Shown: in pieces, positions 41,511 through 49,848 of the stretch
Layout of the letters: every line of letters starts with the position of its first letter
Position numbering within the stretch: position 1 is the stretch's first letter
Source of the DNA: Streptomyces diastatochromogenes
GTDB lineage: Bacteria > Actinomycetota > Actinomycetes > Streptomycetales > Streptomycetaceae
DNA length: 64,000 nucleotides
Direction of reading: 5' to 3'
NCBI RefSeq assembly: GCF_002242805.1
Contig: NZ_MCGQ01000052.1
Location: 62,001-126,000 of the forward strand
Made by a program: the position numbers and the translations under genes
Notes under the pieces: model-generated
What the model was told of the DNA's origin: nothing
Database searches by the model: none
The model's input: the letters and a program-made list of their open reading frames with translations, nothing else

Positions 41511-43373
41511 TCAGCCGTCGATGCGGTGCTGGGTCCAGAAGGAGGTCAGGTCGGTGCTCGTGGCGGCCTGGGCTGCCGCCTTGAACTCGGCCGTGGTCGA
41601 GACGCCGTACCAGTGCGCGGTCGCGTAGTCCTTCAGCAGCTTGGCCATGGCCGTGTCGCCGAGGACGCGCCGCAGGTCGTGCAGGGCGCACTTGCCGTAG
41701 CCGTAGACCACGGTGGAATACCGGGACGAGTGCGCGTCCCAGTAGGCCATCGAGTTGGTGATCTTCTCCGCGCTGGAGGCCCAGGACACGCTGCTCCAGC
41801 AGTTGCTGCCGGTCTTGCCGAGGGCCAGGTCGGTGGCGTAGTCGGTGAACGCCTCGTCCAGCCACGGGCTGTTGTACTCGTCGTCGCCGACGATGCCGTA
41901 CCACCACTGGTGGCCGATCTCATGGGTGAGCGCCGTGGTGCTGACCAGGTCGAGGACGAATCCGGGGTACTCCATGCCGCCGAACCAGTAGTTGTTGTCG
42001 ATGACCGCGTCCAGCTCACCGTACGGGTAGGCGCCGAAGCGTGCCGCGTGGGCGTCGACGGCGGTCTTGGCGGTGCTGAGCATCGACTGGGCGCTGGAGG
42101 AGCTGATCCCCGAGACGGAGTAGATGTTCACGGGGACGCCGCCGGACGAGGTGCCGGAGATCTTGGTGAAGGGCCCGGCGGCCCAGGCGAAGTCACGGAC
42201 CTTGGTGGCGGTGGCGGTGGTGACCGTACGGCCGCTGGAGCCCGGGGTGTCGGTGGAGGTGCCGGTGGCCGGGACCAGCAGGGTGCTGGGGTGGTCGAGG
42301 GTCACCTTGAAGTCGGCGGCCAGGGAGTAGAACGACTCGCCGTTGTTGGTGTACGGGTCCAGGTGCCAGCCCGCGCTGTCGCGGATCGCGAGGACGGGCA
42401 GGGCGTTGCCGATGAAGCTGAAGGCGCCGTCGTGACCGAACCGGTCGGCGCCGCTGGGTACGGTGATGCCCAGGTCGAAGCCGATGGTGGCGGTCTGCCC
42501 CTGGTTCAGCGGCGTCGGCAGGGTGACCTTGAGGGCCGTGCAGTCCACGGAGAGGGCGCCCGCGGTGCCGCCGGTGACGTTGGTGACCGTGATGGGCATC
42601 GCCGAGCAGGTGCCGTGGTAGTTGTCCCACAGCCTCAGGTACACCTCGCTGAGCGCGGTGGCGGAGGCGTTGGTGAAGGACACGCTCTCGTGCCCGTTCC
42701 AGACGGTGCCGCTCGTGTCGCTGCTGAGGCTGACGGTGTAGGAGGGCGCGGCCGGGGTGCGGGTCGAGTCCGCCGGCGGCGGGGTGGAGTCGCCGGAGGT
42801 GGCGAGGGCGATGTCGTCCAGGACGAAGCTCGTCTGGAGGCTGGAGTCCTCGGTTCCGGTGAAGGCCAGGTTCACGGTCTGCCCGGCGAACGACGAGACG
42901 TCGAACGACTTCTGCACGTAGCCGGTGTTCTCGTCGAGGTTCGAGTACGTCGCCAGCGTGGTGCTGCCGATCTTGGCCGTCAGCTTGTCGTACGCGGTGG
43001 ACGAGGTCGTCTCGTCGGTGTCGATGTGCAGCCAGAAGGTGAGGGTGGCGGTGCTGCACCCGCTCGGGATCGTGACGCTCTGGGTGAGGGTGTCGGTGTG
43101 GGTGCTGCCGACACCGTTCAGCCAGGCGAAGGAGGAACCGCCGTGGGCGGTCTCGCCGGTGCGGTTGGTGATCACGCTGGACGAGGACTGGGTCCAGGGT
43201 GAGGTGCCGCTTTCGAAGCCGCCGTTGGTGACCGCCTGCGCCGGGGTGCAGGCGGCTGCCGCCGTCTCCTTGGCGGGCTGGGCGGCGGCGGGGGTGACGG
43301 GGAGGGAGAGAGCGGCCAGCGCGGCGAGGGTGAGGACACCGGCGCCGAGGGCCTTGTGGGGGGTGGATCTCAC
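41511..43373 (-). CDS. Secreted M1-family metallopeptidase
   Basis: 620 residues. A signal peptide (GVLTLAALAALSLPVTPAAA) is followed by a beta-sandwich, CBM-like domain (~45-190, starting VTNGGFESGTSPW), then the M1 peptidase. Zinc ligands are HEIGHQWW plus the downstream Glu in WLDEAFTDYA; the substrate-binding motif is GGMEYP, a variant of GxMEN. The GTG at 43373 has AAGGAG six bases upstream. It likely trims peptides outside the cell. Confidence 0.92.
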   Translation of the reverse strand: MRSTPHKALGAGVLTLAALAALSLPVTPAAAQPAKETAAAACTPAQAVTNGGFESGTSPWTQSSSSVITNRTGETAHGGSSFAWLNGVGSTHTDTLTQSVTIPSGCSTATLTFWLHIDTDETTSSTAYDKLTAKIGSTTLATYSNLDENTGYVQKSFDVSSFAGQTVNLAFTGTEDSSLQTSFVLDDIALATSGDSTPPPADSTRTPAAPSYTVSLSSDTSGTVWNGHESVSFTNASATALSEVYLRLWDNYHGTCSAMPITVTNVTGGTAGALSVDCTALKVTLPTPLNQGQTATIGFDLGITVPSGADRFGHDGAFSFIGNALPVLAIRDSAGWHLDPYTNNGESFYSLAADFKVTLDHPSTLLVPATGTSTDTPGSSGRTVTTATATKVRDFAWAAGPFTKISGTSSGGVPVNIYSVSGISSSSAQSMLSTAKTAVDAHAARFGAYPYGELDAVIDNNYWFGGMEYPGFVLDLVSTTALTHEIGHQWWYGIVGDDEYNSPWLDEAFTDYATDLALGKTGSNCWSSVSWASSAEKITNSMAYWDAHSSRYSTVVYGYGKCALHDLRRVLGDTAMAKLLKDYATAHWYGVSTTAEFKAAAQAATSTDLTSFWTQHRIDG

Positions 43374-43613
43374 ACGCTACTCCTTTGCGGCGGCCGGGAT
43401 TCCGGCCTGCTCGATGGCCGCCCGGCCGGCTGGGGTGCGCCGGGGCGGCCGCGGGGTTGGGGTTGCGCGATCGCTGTACGGGGTGGTGCGCCGCGCCCTC
43501 ATGGGGTCAGGGCGAGGACTGCCGAAAGACTGACAGATTTGACCAGGGCATGCCAGAAGGCCACGGAAAGTGGGGGCCTGTGCTCCTGATGCCGAGGAGT
43601 GGTGCGGCGAGGG

Positions 43614-44297
43614 TCAGGCCCGCGACTCCGGAAGCGCCACGTACCCGCCGATGCCCGCGAGCACGCCCGCCGCGGCGAGCAGCAGGGCCGCGGTCATGCT
43701 CACCCGCAGCAGCAGGGCGCCGATGACCGCGCCCACGCAGACCGCCACCAGAGCGGCCGCACGGTAGGGCTGAGCGGTGTCTCCGGTCCCGCCGCCCAGG
43801 GGCGACTTCCTGATCAGGGTGACGAGGGTGCCGGTGACGAGCGTGGTGTTCAGCACCGCTCCGAGGCGCCACATCGTCGCGCTGCGCAGCCCCATCGCCA
43901 GCGCGGTCAGCGCGGTCACGGCGTAGTGGCGCGGCTCCGGGCTCTGGCCGACAGGACGCAGGCCGATCGCGGTCAGCGCCGCGGCCGCGAGGAGGGCGGA
44001 GGCAAGGACGGCCGACGTGAGCAGCCAGCGGCGGCGCCGCTCGGACGTGGCGGCGCCCAGCCGGCTGCCGGCGACCGCACCGACGGCGAACGCCGTGAGC
44101 GCCGTACCGGATCCGATCGGCGACAGCCCCTGCCCGCCGGCCAGGGAGAAGCCGAGAAAGAGGATGTTGCCGGTCATGAAGGCGGTGAAGACCTGCCCGA
44201 GACCCAGATAGGCCACCGCGTCGACGACTCCCGTGGCTGCGGTCACGACGAGGAGCGCCTTCGGGAGCGGATCGGGCCGGCCGGTTCGTCCGGGCAT
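43614..44297 (-). CDS. DUF1275 (YoaK-like) membrane protein
   Basis: 227 residues with six hydrophobic segments and the DUF1275 opening ATGVVDAVAYLGLGQVFTAFMTGNI. Function unknown. GGAAGGTGAG precedes the ATG at 44297. Confidence 0.88.
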   Translation of the reverse strand: MPGRTGRPDPLPKALLVVTAATGVVDAVAYLGLGQVFTAFMTGNILFLGFSLAGGQGLSPIGSGTALTAFAVGAVAGSRLGAATSERRRRWLLTSAVLASALLAAAALTAIGLRPVGQSPEPRHYAVTALTALAMGLRSATMWRLGAVLNTTLVTGTLVTLIRKSPLGGGTGDTAQPYRAAALVAVCVGAVIGALLLRVSMTAALLLAAAGVLAGIGGYVALPESRA

Positions 44298-44367
44298 GGG
44301 CTCACCTTCCTCCACCCCACTACATCCGGCCCCGGGCCCCCCGGCATGTCGATCTCCCCGGAGGGAG

Positions 44368-45024
44368 TCAGCGGGCGTTCAGGACCATGAACACCGCCCG
44401 CAGTCGGGTGCCGTCCGGTCCCGGCCAGCCGCCCGCTACATGGCCGAGCGCTCCCTGCGGAGGCAGCGGCGGGTTCTCGGGGACGGGCTCGAGGACGCGG
44501 CGGAGGTGGAGGACCGTGCCGTGGGGTGCGGGGAGGTGGGTGCCCTGCTCGTCGTCGGTCGGCTCGGGGGCGAGGCCCTTCAGGGAGAACGGCTCGCCCG
44601 TGTAGGAGCGCGTCACCTCGCGGTCGGGTGTGTCGGTGATGCTCTGGGCCATCGCCTGCGCCTTGCCCTCGACGAGGGACAGCAGTTCGGCGACCAGCAC
44701 CGGGTCGTGGCAGCCGTCGTACACCCAGCGCTTGCCCAGCACGCCGTGCTCCATCGTGCCGACGAGCGCGTGCTCCGCCCCCTCCAGCGGTGCGCCGCGA
44801 TAGGTGAGCGGGACCAGGTAGGCGGTCGGCCCGGGGGTGGAGGTGTCGGTGGCCACCATGATCTCGATCCCGACCTCGCCCTCCGGGTCGTCCAGCCGGA
44901 AGCCGCCGGACTTCGTCAGCACCGCGGCGTCCGGACCGCCGCGGTACCAGGGGCGGGTGGGCAGCCAGGTGGAGAGGAGTTCGACCTTGGTCGGCTTGAG
45001 GGTGGTGTGGTGGATGACGGCCAT
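44368..45024 (-). CDS. Maltokinase N-terminal cap-like domain protein
   Basis: 218 residues beginning MAVIHHTTLKPTKVELLSTW, the pattern of the cap domain found at the N-terminus of actinobacterial maltokinases. The kinase domain itself is absent. Such stand-alone cap proteins are common in Streptomyces and have no settled role. It precedes the 2-MIB operon by 77 nt, in the same orientation. Confidence 0.7.
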   Translation of the reverse strand: MAVIHHTTLKPTKVELLSTWLPTRPWYRGGPDAAVLTKSGGFRLDDPEGEVGIEIMVATDTSTPGPTAYLVPLTYRGAPLEGAEHALVGTMEHGVLGKRWVYDGCHDPVLVAELLSLVEGKAQAMAQSITDTPDREVTRSYTGEPFSLKGLAPEPTDDEQGTHLPAPHGTVLHLRRVLEPVPENPPLPPQGALGHVAGGWPGPDGTRLRAVFMVLNAR

Positions 45025-45101
45025 GCCGGTGGCTCTCCTCCGTTGCGCTGGTACGGACCCTCGAAGCTTTCCACACCGTCCGCGCGGACCGCCGACGCCC
45101 C

Positions 45102-45953
45102 TCAGACTCGGTCCGCCGCGATCAGCAGGTAGTGGAAGCTGCCCTCCTTGTACGCCGTCAGGAAGGGGTCCTCAACGCCTGTGGCCAGCGAGGACTTGGC
45201 GCGCAGCTCCCAGTAGGGGATGGTCGCGTCCGTGAGGTCGACGACGTTCATCGGGACCAGGCCGCTCGCGGCCATGGCCTTGAAGTAGGCGCTGCGCGGG
45301 TGGATGTTGCAGGTGTAGTGCTCGTCGATGCGGCTGACGGCCTTGGAACGGCCGCCCGTCACATCGTTGTAGCAGCCCGTGATGACGACGTAGCGGCCAC
45401 CGAAGGCCAGTTGGCGGGCATGCTCGGCGAAGAGGTCGAACAGGTCCACGTACATGGTGGATTCGTTGTTCCAGATGCCCTGGAACGCGCCGGTCGGCAG
45501 GCCGGTGTCCAGCATGTTGCGGAAGTGGTAGCGCACCTGGTCGTCCACCCCCCGCTTGCGGGCCTGGCCGTTGGCGAACTCGACCTGCGCCTCGGAGATG
45601 GAGACGCCGTCGACCTGGCAGCCGAAGCGGGCGTTGGCCATGATGCTGGTGCCGCCGCGGCCGCAGCCGGCGTCCAGCAGACGGTGGCCGGGGGCGATGG
45701 GGCCGAGGTGGTCGAGCAGGACGTCGGCCTGGGCCGACTCCAGGCGGTGGAGTTCGGCGACGATGCGCTCGTCGCGGGCGTCCTCGGGGCCGTCCAGGAC
45801 GGAGGGGTCGTAGTCGCCGATGCCGTAGTGGTGGTGATAGAGGCCGTCTACGTCGCCCAGGCGCAGGTTGACCGGGTTCTTCTCTGCGTTCCAGTAGTCC
45901 GCCACGGACTTCTGGTAGGCGGTGCGCAGGACGGGGGCGGGGGTGGTGGTCAC
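45102..45953 (-). CDS. Geranyl diphosphate 2-C-methyltransferase
   Basis: 283 residues. This SAM-dependent enzyme makes 2-methyl-GPP for 2-methylisoborneol. The SAM motif is LLDAGCGRGGTS; the family's GVSISEAQVEFAN and FRNMLDTGLP segments follow. Assignment rests on the sequence pattern and on the gene order encapsulin - MIB synthase - methyltransferase, which is conserved in 2-MIB producers. It starts 30 nt after the synthase gene. Confidence 0.95.
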   Translation of the reverse strand: MTTTPAPVLRTAYQKSVADYWNAEKNPVNLRLGDVDGLYHHHYGIGDYDPSVLDGPEDARDERIVAELHRLESAQADVLLDHLGPIAPGHRLLDAGCGRGGTSIMANARFGCQVDGVSISEAQVEFANGQARKRGVDDQVRYHFRNMLDTGLPTGAFQGIWNNESTMYVDLFDLFAEHARQLAFGGRYVVITGCYNDVTGGRSKAVSRIDEHYTCNIHPRSAYFKAMAASGLVPMNVVDLTDATIPYWELRAKSSLATGVEDPFLTAYKEGSFHYLLIAADRV

Positions 45954-45983
45954 GGAAGTGGGGCTCCTTGCGGTGTGCGGAGG

Positions 45984-47141
45984 TCAGGAAGTGGTGGAGG
46001 CATAGCGCCGGCTGCCGCTGTGCCAGGCGCGGTTGCCGCCCAGCCAGGCCCACACCCCGGTGAGGAAGCGGCGCAGCTGGGGTGAGCCGGTCAGGGCCAG
46101 GGCCGCCGCCTCGGTCTCGAAGGTGCGGACCAGCTCGTCGTGGATCGCCGCGCTCCGCTCCAGCGCCTCGCGCGGCGTGCAGTGCTCCTCGGCCGCGATC
46201 ACGGTCGGCAGGTTGAACTCCACGCTGTCCGAGTGGTGTTCCTTCGCCATCGAGTACAGGTCGTTGACGAGGGTGGCGGCCGTGGACGCCATGGTCACGG
46301 CACGGCGGACGCGCGGATCGGCGTACTCGGCGGCGGGCAGTACGTAGCCGCCCACCATGTCGGTCATCGCCACGCACGGGACGAAGCTGTTGATCTGACG
46401 GTGTGCCAGGTACTCCCAGACGGCGGGCATCCGGCCCTGGGAGCGCCAGGACCCCTCCTGTCCGTAGCCCACGAACAGCACCGCGACCTCGTGGTGCAGC
46501 CGGGCCAGTTGGGACCAGTCCGCGTACCGGGCCATGTGCGCGAAGGCGGAGCGCAGGGCGGTCCTGACCGGGTCGTCCCGCATGGCCTTCTCGACGGCGG
46601 GAACGTAGCGGAGCGGAGGGTGGGCGGGGTCGATGGCCGCGTAGGCGAGGCCGAGGTGCGCGCCGAGCAGCGCCGGCGCGGCCCCCGTCGTCTCGTCGTC
46701 GCAGTAGTAGTCGTCCGTGGCCCACTCCGCCAGGGCGCACTTGCCGGCCGCCAGCAGCCGGTCCGGGTCGTCGGTGTCGGGGTGCGCCAGCATCATCAGG
46801 CGACCGAAGTCCGCCGCGCGGACGCGGTCGAGGCGGCCGGCGTAGAGGCCGATCTCCTCGGCCCACGCCAGCAGGCGGGCGTTGACCTCCTCGGCGAGCG
46901 CCGGGTCGTCGCGGAGCGCGGGCGGGCAGTACAGCTCCGGCACCTCGGTGCCCCCGACGTCCTTGCGCCTGGCCGTGATCCGGGCGGCCGACGTGCCCAG
47001 CCCCGTCGGACCGGTCGGCAGGGCGGTCCTTTTCGCCGGCCCCTCCGGGCGGGCACCGGGGTGCTCGGCGAGCAGCTCGGCCACCAGCCGCGCCACGTCG
47101 TGACGTGCCGTGGGTGCCGCGATCCGGGACAGCAGTGACAC
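45984..47141 (-). CDS. 2-Methylisoborneol synthase (terpene cyclase)
   Basis: 385 residues. It cyclises 2-methyl-GPP to the earthy odorant 2-MIB. The Mg-binding motifs are DDYYCDDE and NDLYSMAKEHH. The first ~80 residues are Pro/Gly-rich and look disordered; in this family that tail is reported to target the enzyme into the encapsulin shell. The GTG start uses an AAGGAG that overlaps the stop codon of the encapsulin gene, so expression is coupled to the shell protein. Confidence 0.96.
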   Translation of the reverse strand: MSLLSRIAAPTARHDVARLVAELLAEHPGARPEGPAKRTALPTGPTGLGTSAARITARRKDVGGTEVPELYCPPALRDDPALAEEVNARLLAWAEEIGLYAGRLDRVRAADFGRLMMLAHPDTDDPDRLLAAGKCALAEWATDDYYCDDETTGAAPALLGAHLGLAYAAIDPAHPPLRYVPAVEKAMRDDPVRTALRSAFAHMARYADWSQLARLHHEVAVLFVGYGQEGSWRSQGRMPAVWEYLAHRQINSFVPCVAMTDMVGGYVLPAAEYADPRVRRAVTMASTAATLVNDLYSMAKEHHSDSVEFNLPTVIAAEEHCTPREALERSAAIHDELVRTFETEAAALALTGSPQLRRFLTGVWAWLGGNRAWHSGSRRYASTTS

Positions 47142-47151
47142 GGACTTCTCC

Positions 47152-48561
47152 TTACGACGGCGTGCCGAAGACCTCGACGTTCTCCAGAACGCCGAGCGCG
47201 TCGGGCACGAGAACGGCCGCCGAGTAGTAGGTGCTGACCAGGTAGGAGATGATCGCCTGGTCGTTGATGCCCATGAACCGGACGTTCAGGCCCGGCTCGT
47301 ACTCGTCCGGGATCCCGGTCTGCCGCAGGCCGACGACGCCCTGCTCCCCCTCGCCGAGCCGCATCGCGAGGATCGCGGAGGTGCCCTGCTCGGAGACCGG
47401 GATCTTGCCGCAGGGAACGAGGGGGACGCCGCGCCAGGCCGGTACGGGGTGTCCGCCGATCTCGGCGGTGTCGAACGCGAGACCCCGCTTGTTGCACTCG
47501 CGGCCGAAGGCGGAGATCGCCCTCGGGTGGGCGAAGAACGCCTTCGTCCCGCGCCGCATGCTGAGCAGCTCGTCCATGTCGTCCGGGGTGGGCGGGCCGG
47601 AATGGGTGGAGATGCGCTGGCTGTAGTCGGCGTTGTGCAGCAGCCCGAAGTCGGGGTTGTTGACCAGCTCGGACTCCTGGCGCTCGCGCAGCGCCTCGAT
47701 GGTCAGCCGCAGCTGTTGCTCGACCTGGTCCATCGGGTCGTTGTAGAGGTCCGCGACCCGGCTGTGCACTCGGAGGACGGTCTGGGCGACGCTCAGCACG
47801 TACTCGCGGGGCCGGAGTTCGTAGTCGACGAACGTGCCCGGCAGCACCGGCTCACCGCTGTGACCGGCGGCGAGGGCGATGGCCGCCTCGCCCTTCTTGT
47901 TCCGCGGCCGTGTCTTTTCTGCCTGGCTCCGCCGGACGTGGGCCCGCAGCCCCTCGTTCCTGCCCGCCACTTCCTCGTACGCCTCCCGGGGGAGCGCCAG
48001 CACCGTGCACGCCGTCAACGCGCGCGCCGTGAACTCCCACGTGCCCGGCTGCTCGCCGACCATCTGCCCGCCGAGGAACCCGCCGTCGGCCAGCACACCG
48101 CGCCGGGTCTCCTCGCCGTACTGGCCGGGCGCGAGCTTCTCGACCTTGCCGTGCGCGATCAGGTAGACGTGGTCGACGGCCCGGCCCTGCCGGGCGATCA
48201 CCTGGCCGGGCTCGTACTCCCGCTGCTCGCACCGCTCGGCCAGGGCCCACAGCACCGCCTCGTCGCCGAACCCACGCAGCAGCGGCAGTTCGCCCAGCTC
48301 GGCGGGGACGACCTTGACCGCGGCGCCCTCCTGGACGAAGGTCACCCGGCCGTCGCCTATCTCGTACACCAGCCGACGGTTGACCCGGTACGCGCCGCCC
48401 GTCACCTCCACCCAGGGCAGCATCCGCAGCAGCCACCGTGAGCTGATGCCCTGCATCTGCGGCACGGTCTTGGTGGTGGTCGTCAGATTCCGCGCGGCGG
48501 CGATCCCGAGACTGAGCTGTGCCCGGCCTGCCGAGTGGTCGGGCTGCTCCGGCTGCGACAT
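47152..48561 (-). CDS. Family 2B encapsulin shell protein (cNMP-binding-domain insertion)
   Basis: 469 residues. An HK97-like encapsulin fold is interrupted at about residues 90-215 by a cyclic-nucleotide-binding-type domain (YEPGQVIARQGRAVDHVYLIAHGKVEK), the mark of family 2B. The C-terminal half contains LLHNADYSQRISTHSGPPTPDDMDELL and the ending GVLENVEVFGTP. It probably assembles a shell around the 2-MIB synthase encoded next. Related to the Streptomyces EshA/SCO7699 group. Confidence 0.93.
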   Translation of the reverse strand: MSQPEQPDHSAGRAQLSLGIAAARNLTTTTKTVPQMQGISSRWLLRMLPWVEVTGGAYRVNRRLVYEIGDGRVTFVQEGAAVKVVPAELGELPLLRGFGDEAVLWALAERCEQREYEPGQVIARQGRAVDHVYLIAHGKVEKLAPGQYGEETRRGVLADGGFLGGQMVGEQPGTWEFTARALTACTVLALPREAYEEVAGRNEGLRAHVRRSQAEKTRPRNKKGEAAIALAAGHSGEPVLPGTFVDYELRPREYVLSVAQTVLRVHSRVADLYNDPMDQVEQQLRLTIEALRERQESELVNNPDFGLLHNADYSQRISTHSGPPTPDDMDELLSMRRGTKAFFAHPRAISAFGRECNKRGLAFDTAEIGGHPVPAWRGVPLVPCGKIPVSEQGTSAILAMRLGEGEQGVVGLRQTGIPDEYEPGLNVRFMGINDQAIISYLVSTYYSAAVLVPDALGVLENVEVFGTPS

Positions 48562-48647
48562 CCTGGTCCCTTCGTATGGGCGCCTGCATCAAGAAGGAGC
48601 CCCTGACGGGCCGGTCGACCCGTGGGGCTCCTGTGGCGCAAGTGAAT

Positions 48648-48665
48648 CAACGTCAAATGATGTTG
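48648..48665. promoter_or_regulatory. Dyad upstream of the encapsulin operon
   Basis: CAACGTCA-AA-TGATGTTG is an 8-bp inverted repeat with one mismatch. It lies 87 nt before the encapsulin start in the 304-nt divergent gap that also serves the lipase gene. Confidence 0.4.
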
Positions 48666-48865
48666 GTCGAGACAGCCGGAGGAATAACCGACATCTTTGG
48701 CCGATAACCTCCGCAGGCAAGCGCCAATCGGCCACCGCTCCGGCGCGAATGTTCCGTCCCGCTTCTGGTCCGTGAGACCTACCGGACGGTATACAGGCCC
48801 AGTTGAACGCGCGGACCGCTCTTCATGGGGGCCGTGCGATGTCACGGCCTCAGGGGGAGGATTCC

Positions 48866-49771
48866 ATGGCGAACGACACGCGCAGGGCGGCCGGGGCGAG
48901 AGGCCGAAGGCGAACCGCCGTACTGGGGGCGGCACTCGGGGGCTGCGCCCTCGTCGCCGCGTCGACGGTACCCGCGGCCGCGCACGGCCACGACCTCAGC
49001 TACGTCTCCCTCGGGGACTCCTACACCTCGGGCCCGCTCATCCCCCGCCAGGTGGACGCCAACTGCGCCCGCTCCGACCACAACTACCCCTCGCTCGTGG
49101 CGACGCAGCGCGAGGCGACCGCGTTCAAGGACGTGAGCTGCGCCGGGGCCACGACGAACGAGATGTGGAAGCCGCAGGGCACCAACGACCCGCAACTCGA
49201 CGCGCTGGGACGGGACACCGACCTGGTGACGGTGCAGATCGGCGGGAACGACGTCGGCTTCGGCTCGATCATCGGCACCTGTGCCCGCCTCGGCGTCCAG
49301 GACCCGACGGGCAACCCCTGCGAGCGCTCGTACAAGGCCTCGGGCTACGACCAGTTGGCGCTCACCATCCTGGAGACCGCGCCGAAGATCGACCGGGTGC
49401 TGCGGGCCGTGCACGCCCGTGCCCCGCATGCGCGGGTGCTCCTCGTCGGCTATCCGGACCTGCTGCCGGACGACGGCAGCGGCTGCTTCCCCTCGGTGCC
49501 GTTCGCGCAGAAGGACTTCCCCTATCTGCGGGACACCCAGAAGCGGCTGAACCTGATGCTGCGCCTGGTCGCCGCGTGGAACCGGGCCGAGTACGTCGAC
49601 ACCTACGGCCCCACGGTCGGCCACGACATGTGCAAGGCGCCCGCGGACCGCTGGATCGAGCCGCTGCAGCCGGCCTCGCCCGCGGCCCCCGCACACCCCA
49701 ACGCCAAGGGCGAGGCCGCCATGGCGCAGGCCGTGCTGGACCGGCTGGAGCGGGGCCGCGGACGCGGCTGA
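48866..49771 (+). CDS. Secreted SGNH-family lipase/esterase
   Basis: 301 residues. A signal peptide with a twin-arginine-like n-region (RGRRRTAVLGAALGGCALVAAS) precedes an SGNH hydrolase: nucleophile SLGDSYTSG, block III IGGND, and the terminal HPNAKG with the catalytic His. Cys pairs are typical of the Streptomyces extracellular lipases. The ATG at 48866 has GGGAGG upstream. It ends convergently with pgm. Confidence 0.9.
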   Translation: MANDTRRAAGARGRRRTAVLGAALGGCALVAASTVPAAAHGHDLSYVSLGDSYTSGPLIPRQVDANCARSDHNYPSLVATQREATAFKDVSCAGATTNEMWKPQGTNDPQLDALGRDTDLVTVQIGGNDVGFGSIIGTCARLGVQDPTGNPCERSYKASGYDQLALTILETAPKIDRVLRAVHARAPHARVLLVGYPDLLPDDGSGCFPSVPFAQKDFPYLRDTQKRLNLMLRLVAAWNRAEYVDTYGPTVGHDMCKAPADRWIEPLQPASPAAPAHPNAKGEAAMAQAVLDRLERGRGRG

Positions 49772-49796
49772 GCGGGCACGGCTGGGCAGGGACGGC

Positions 49797-49829
49797 GACG
49801 GCCTCCGCGCGCGAGTCACGGAGGCCGTC
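49797..49829. terminator. Hairpin between convergent lipase and pgm genes
   Basis: An 11-bp perfect stem (49797-49807 with 49819-49829) with an 11-nt loop lies between the two stop codons and could serve both. Confidence 0.8.
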
Positions 49830-49848
49830 TACAGATGGACCCGGGGCC

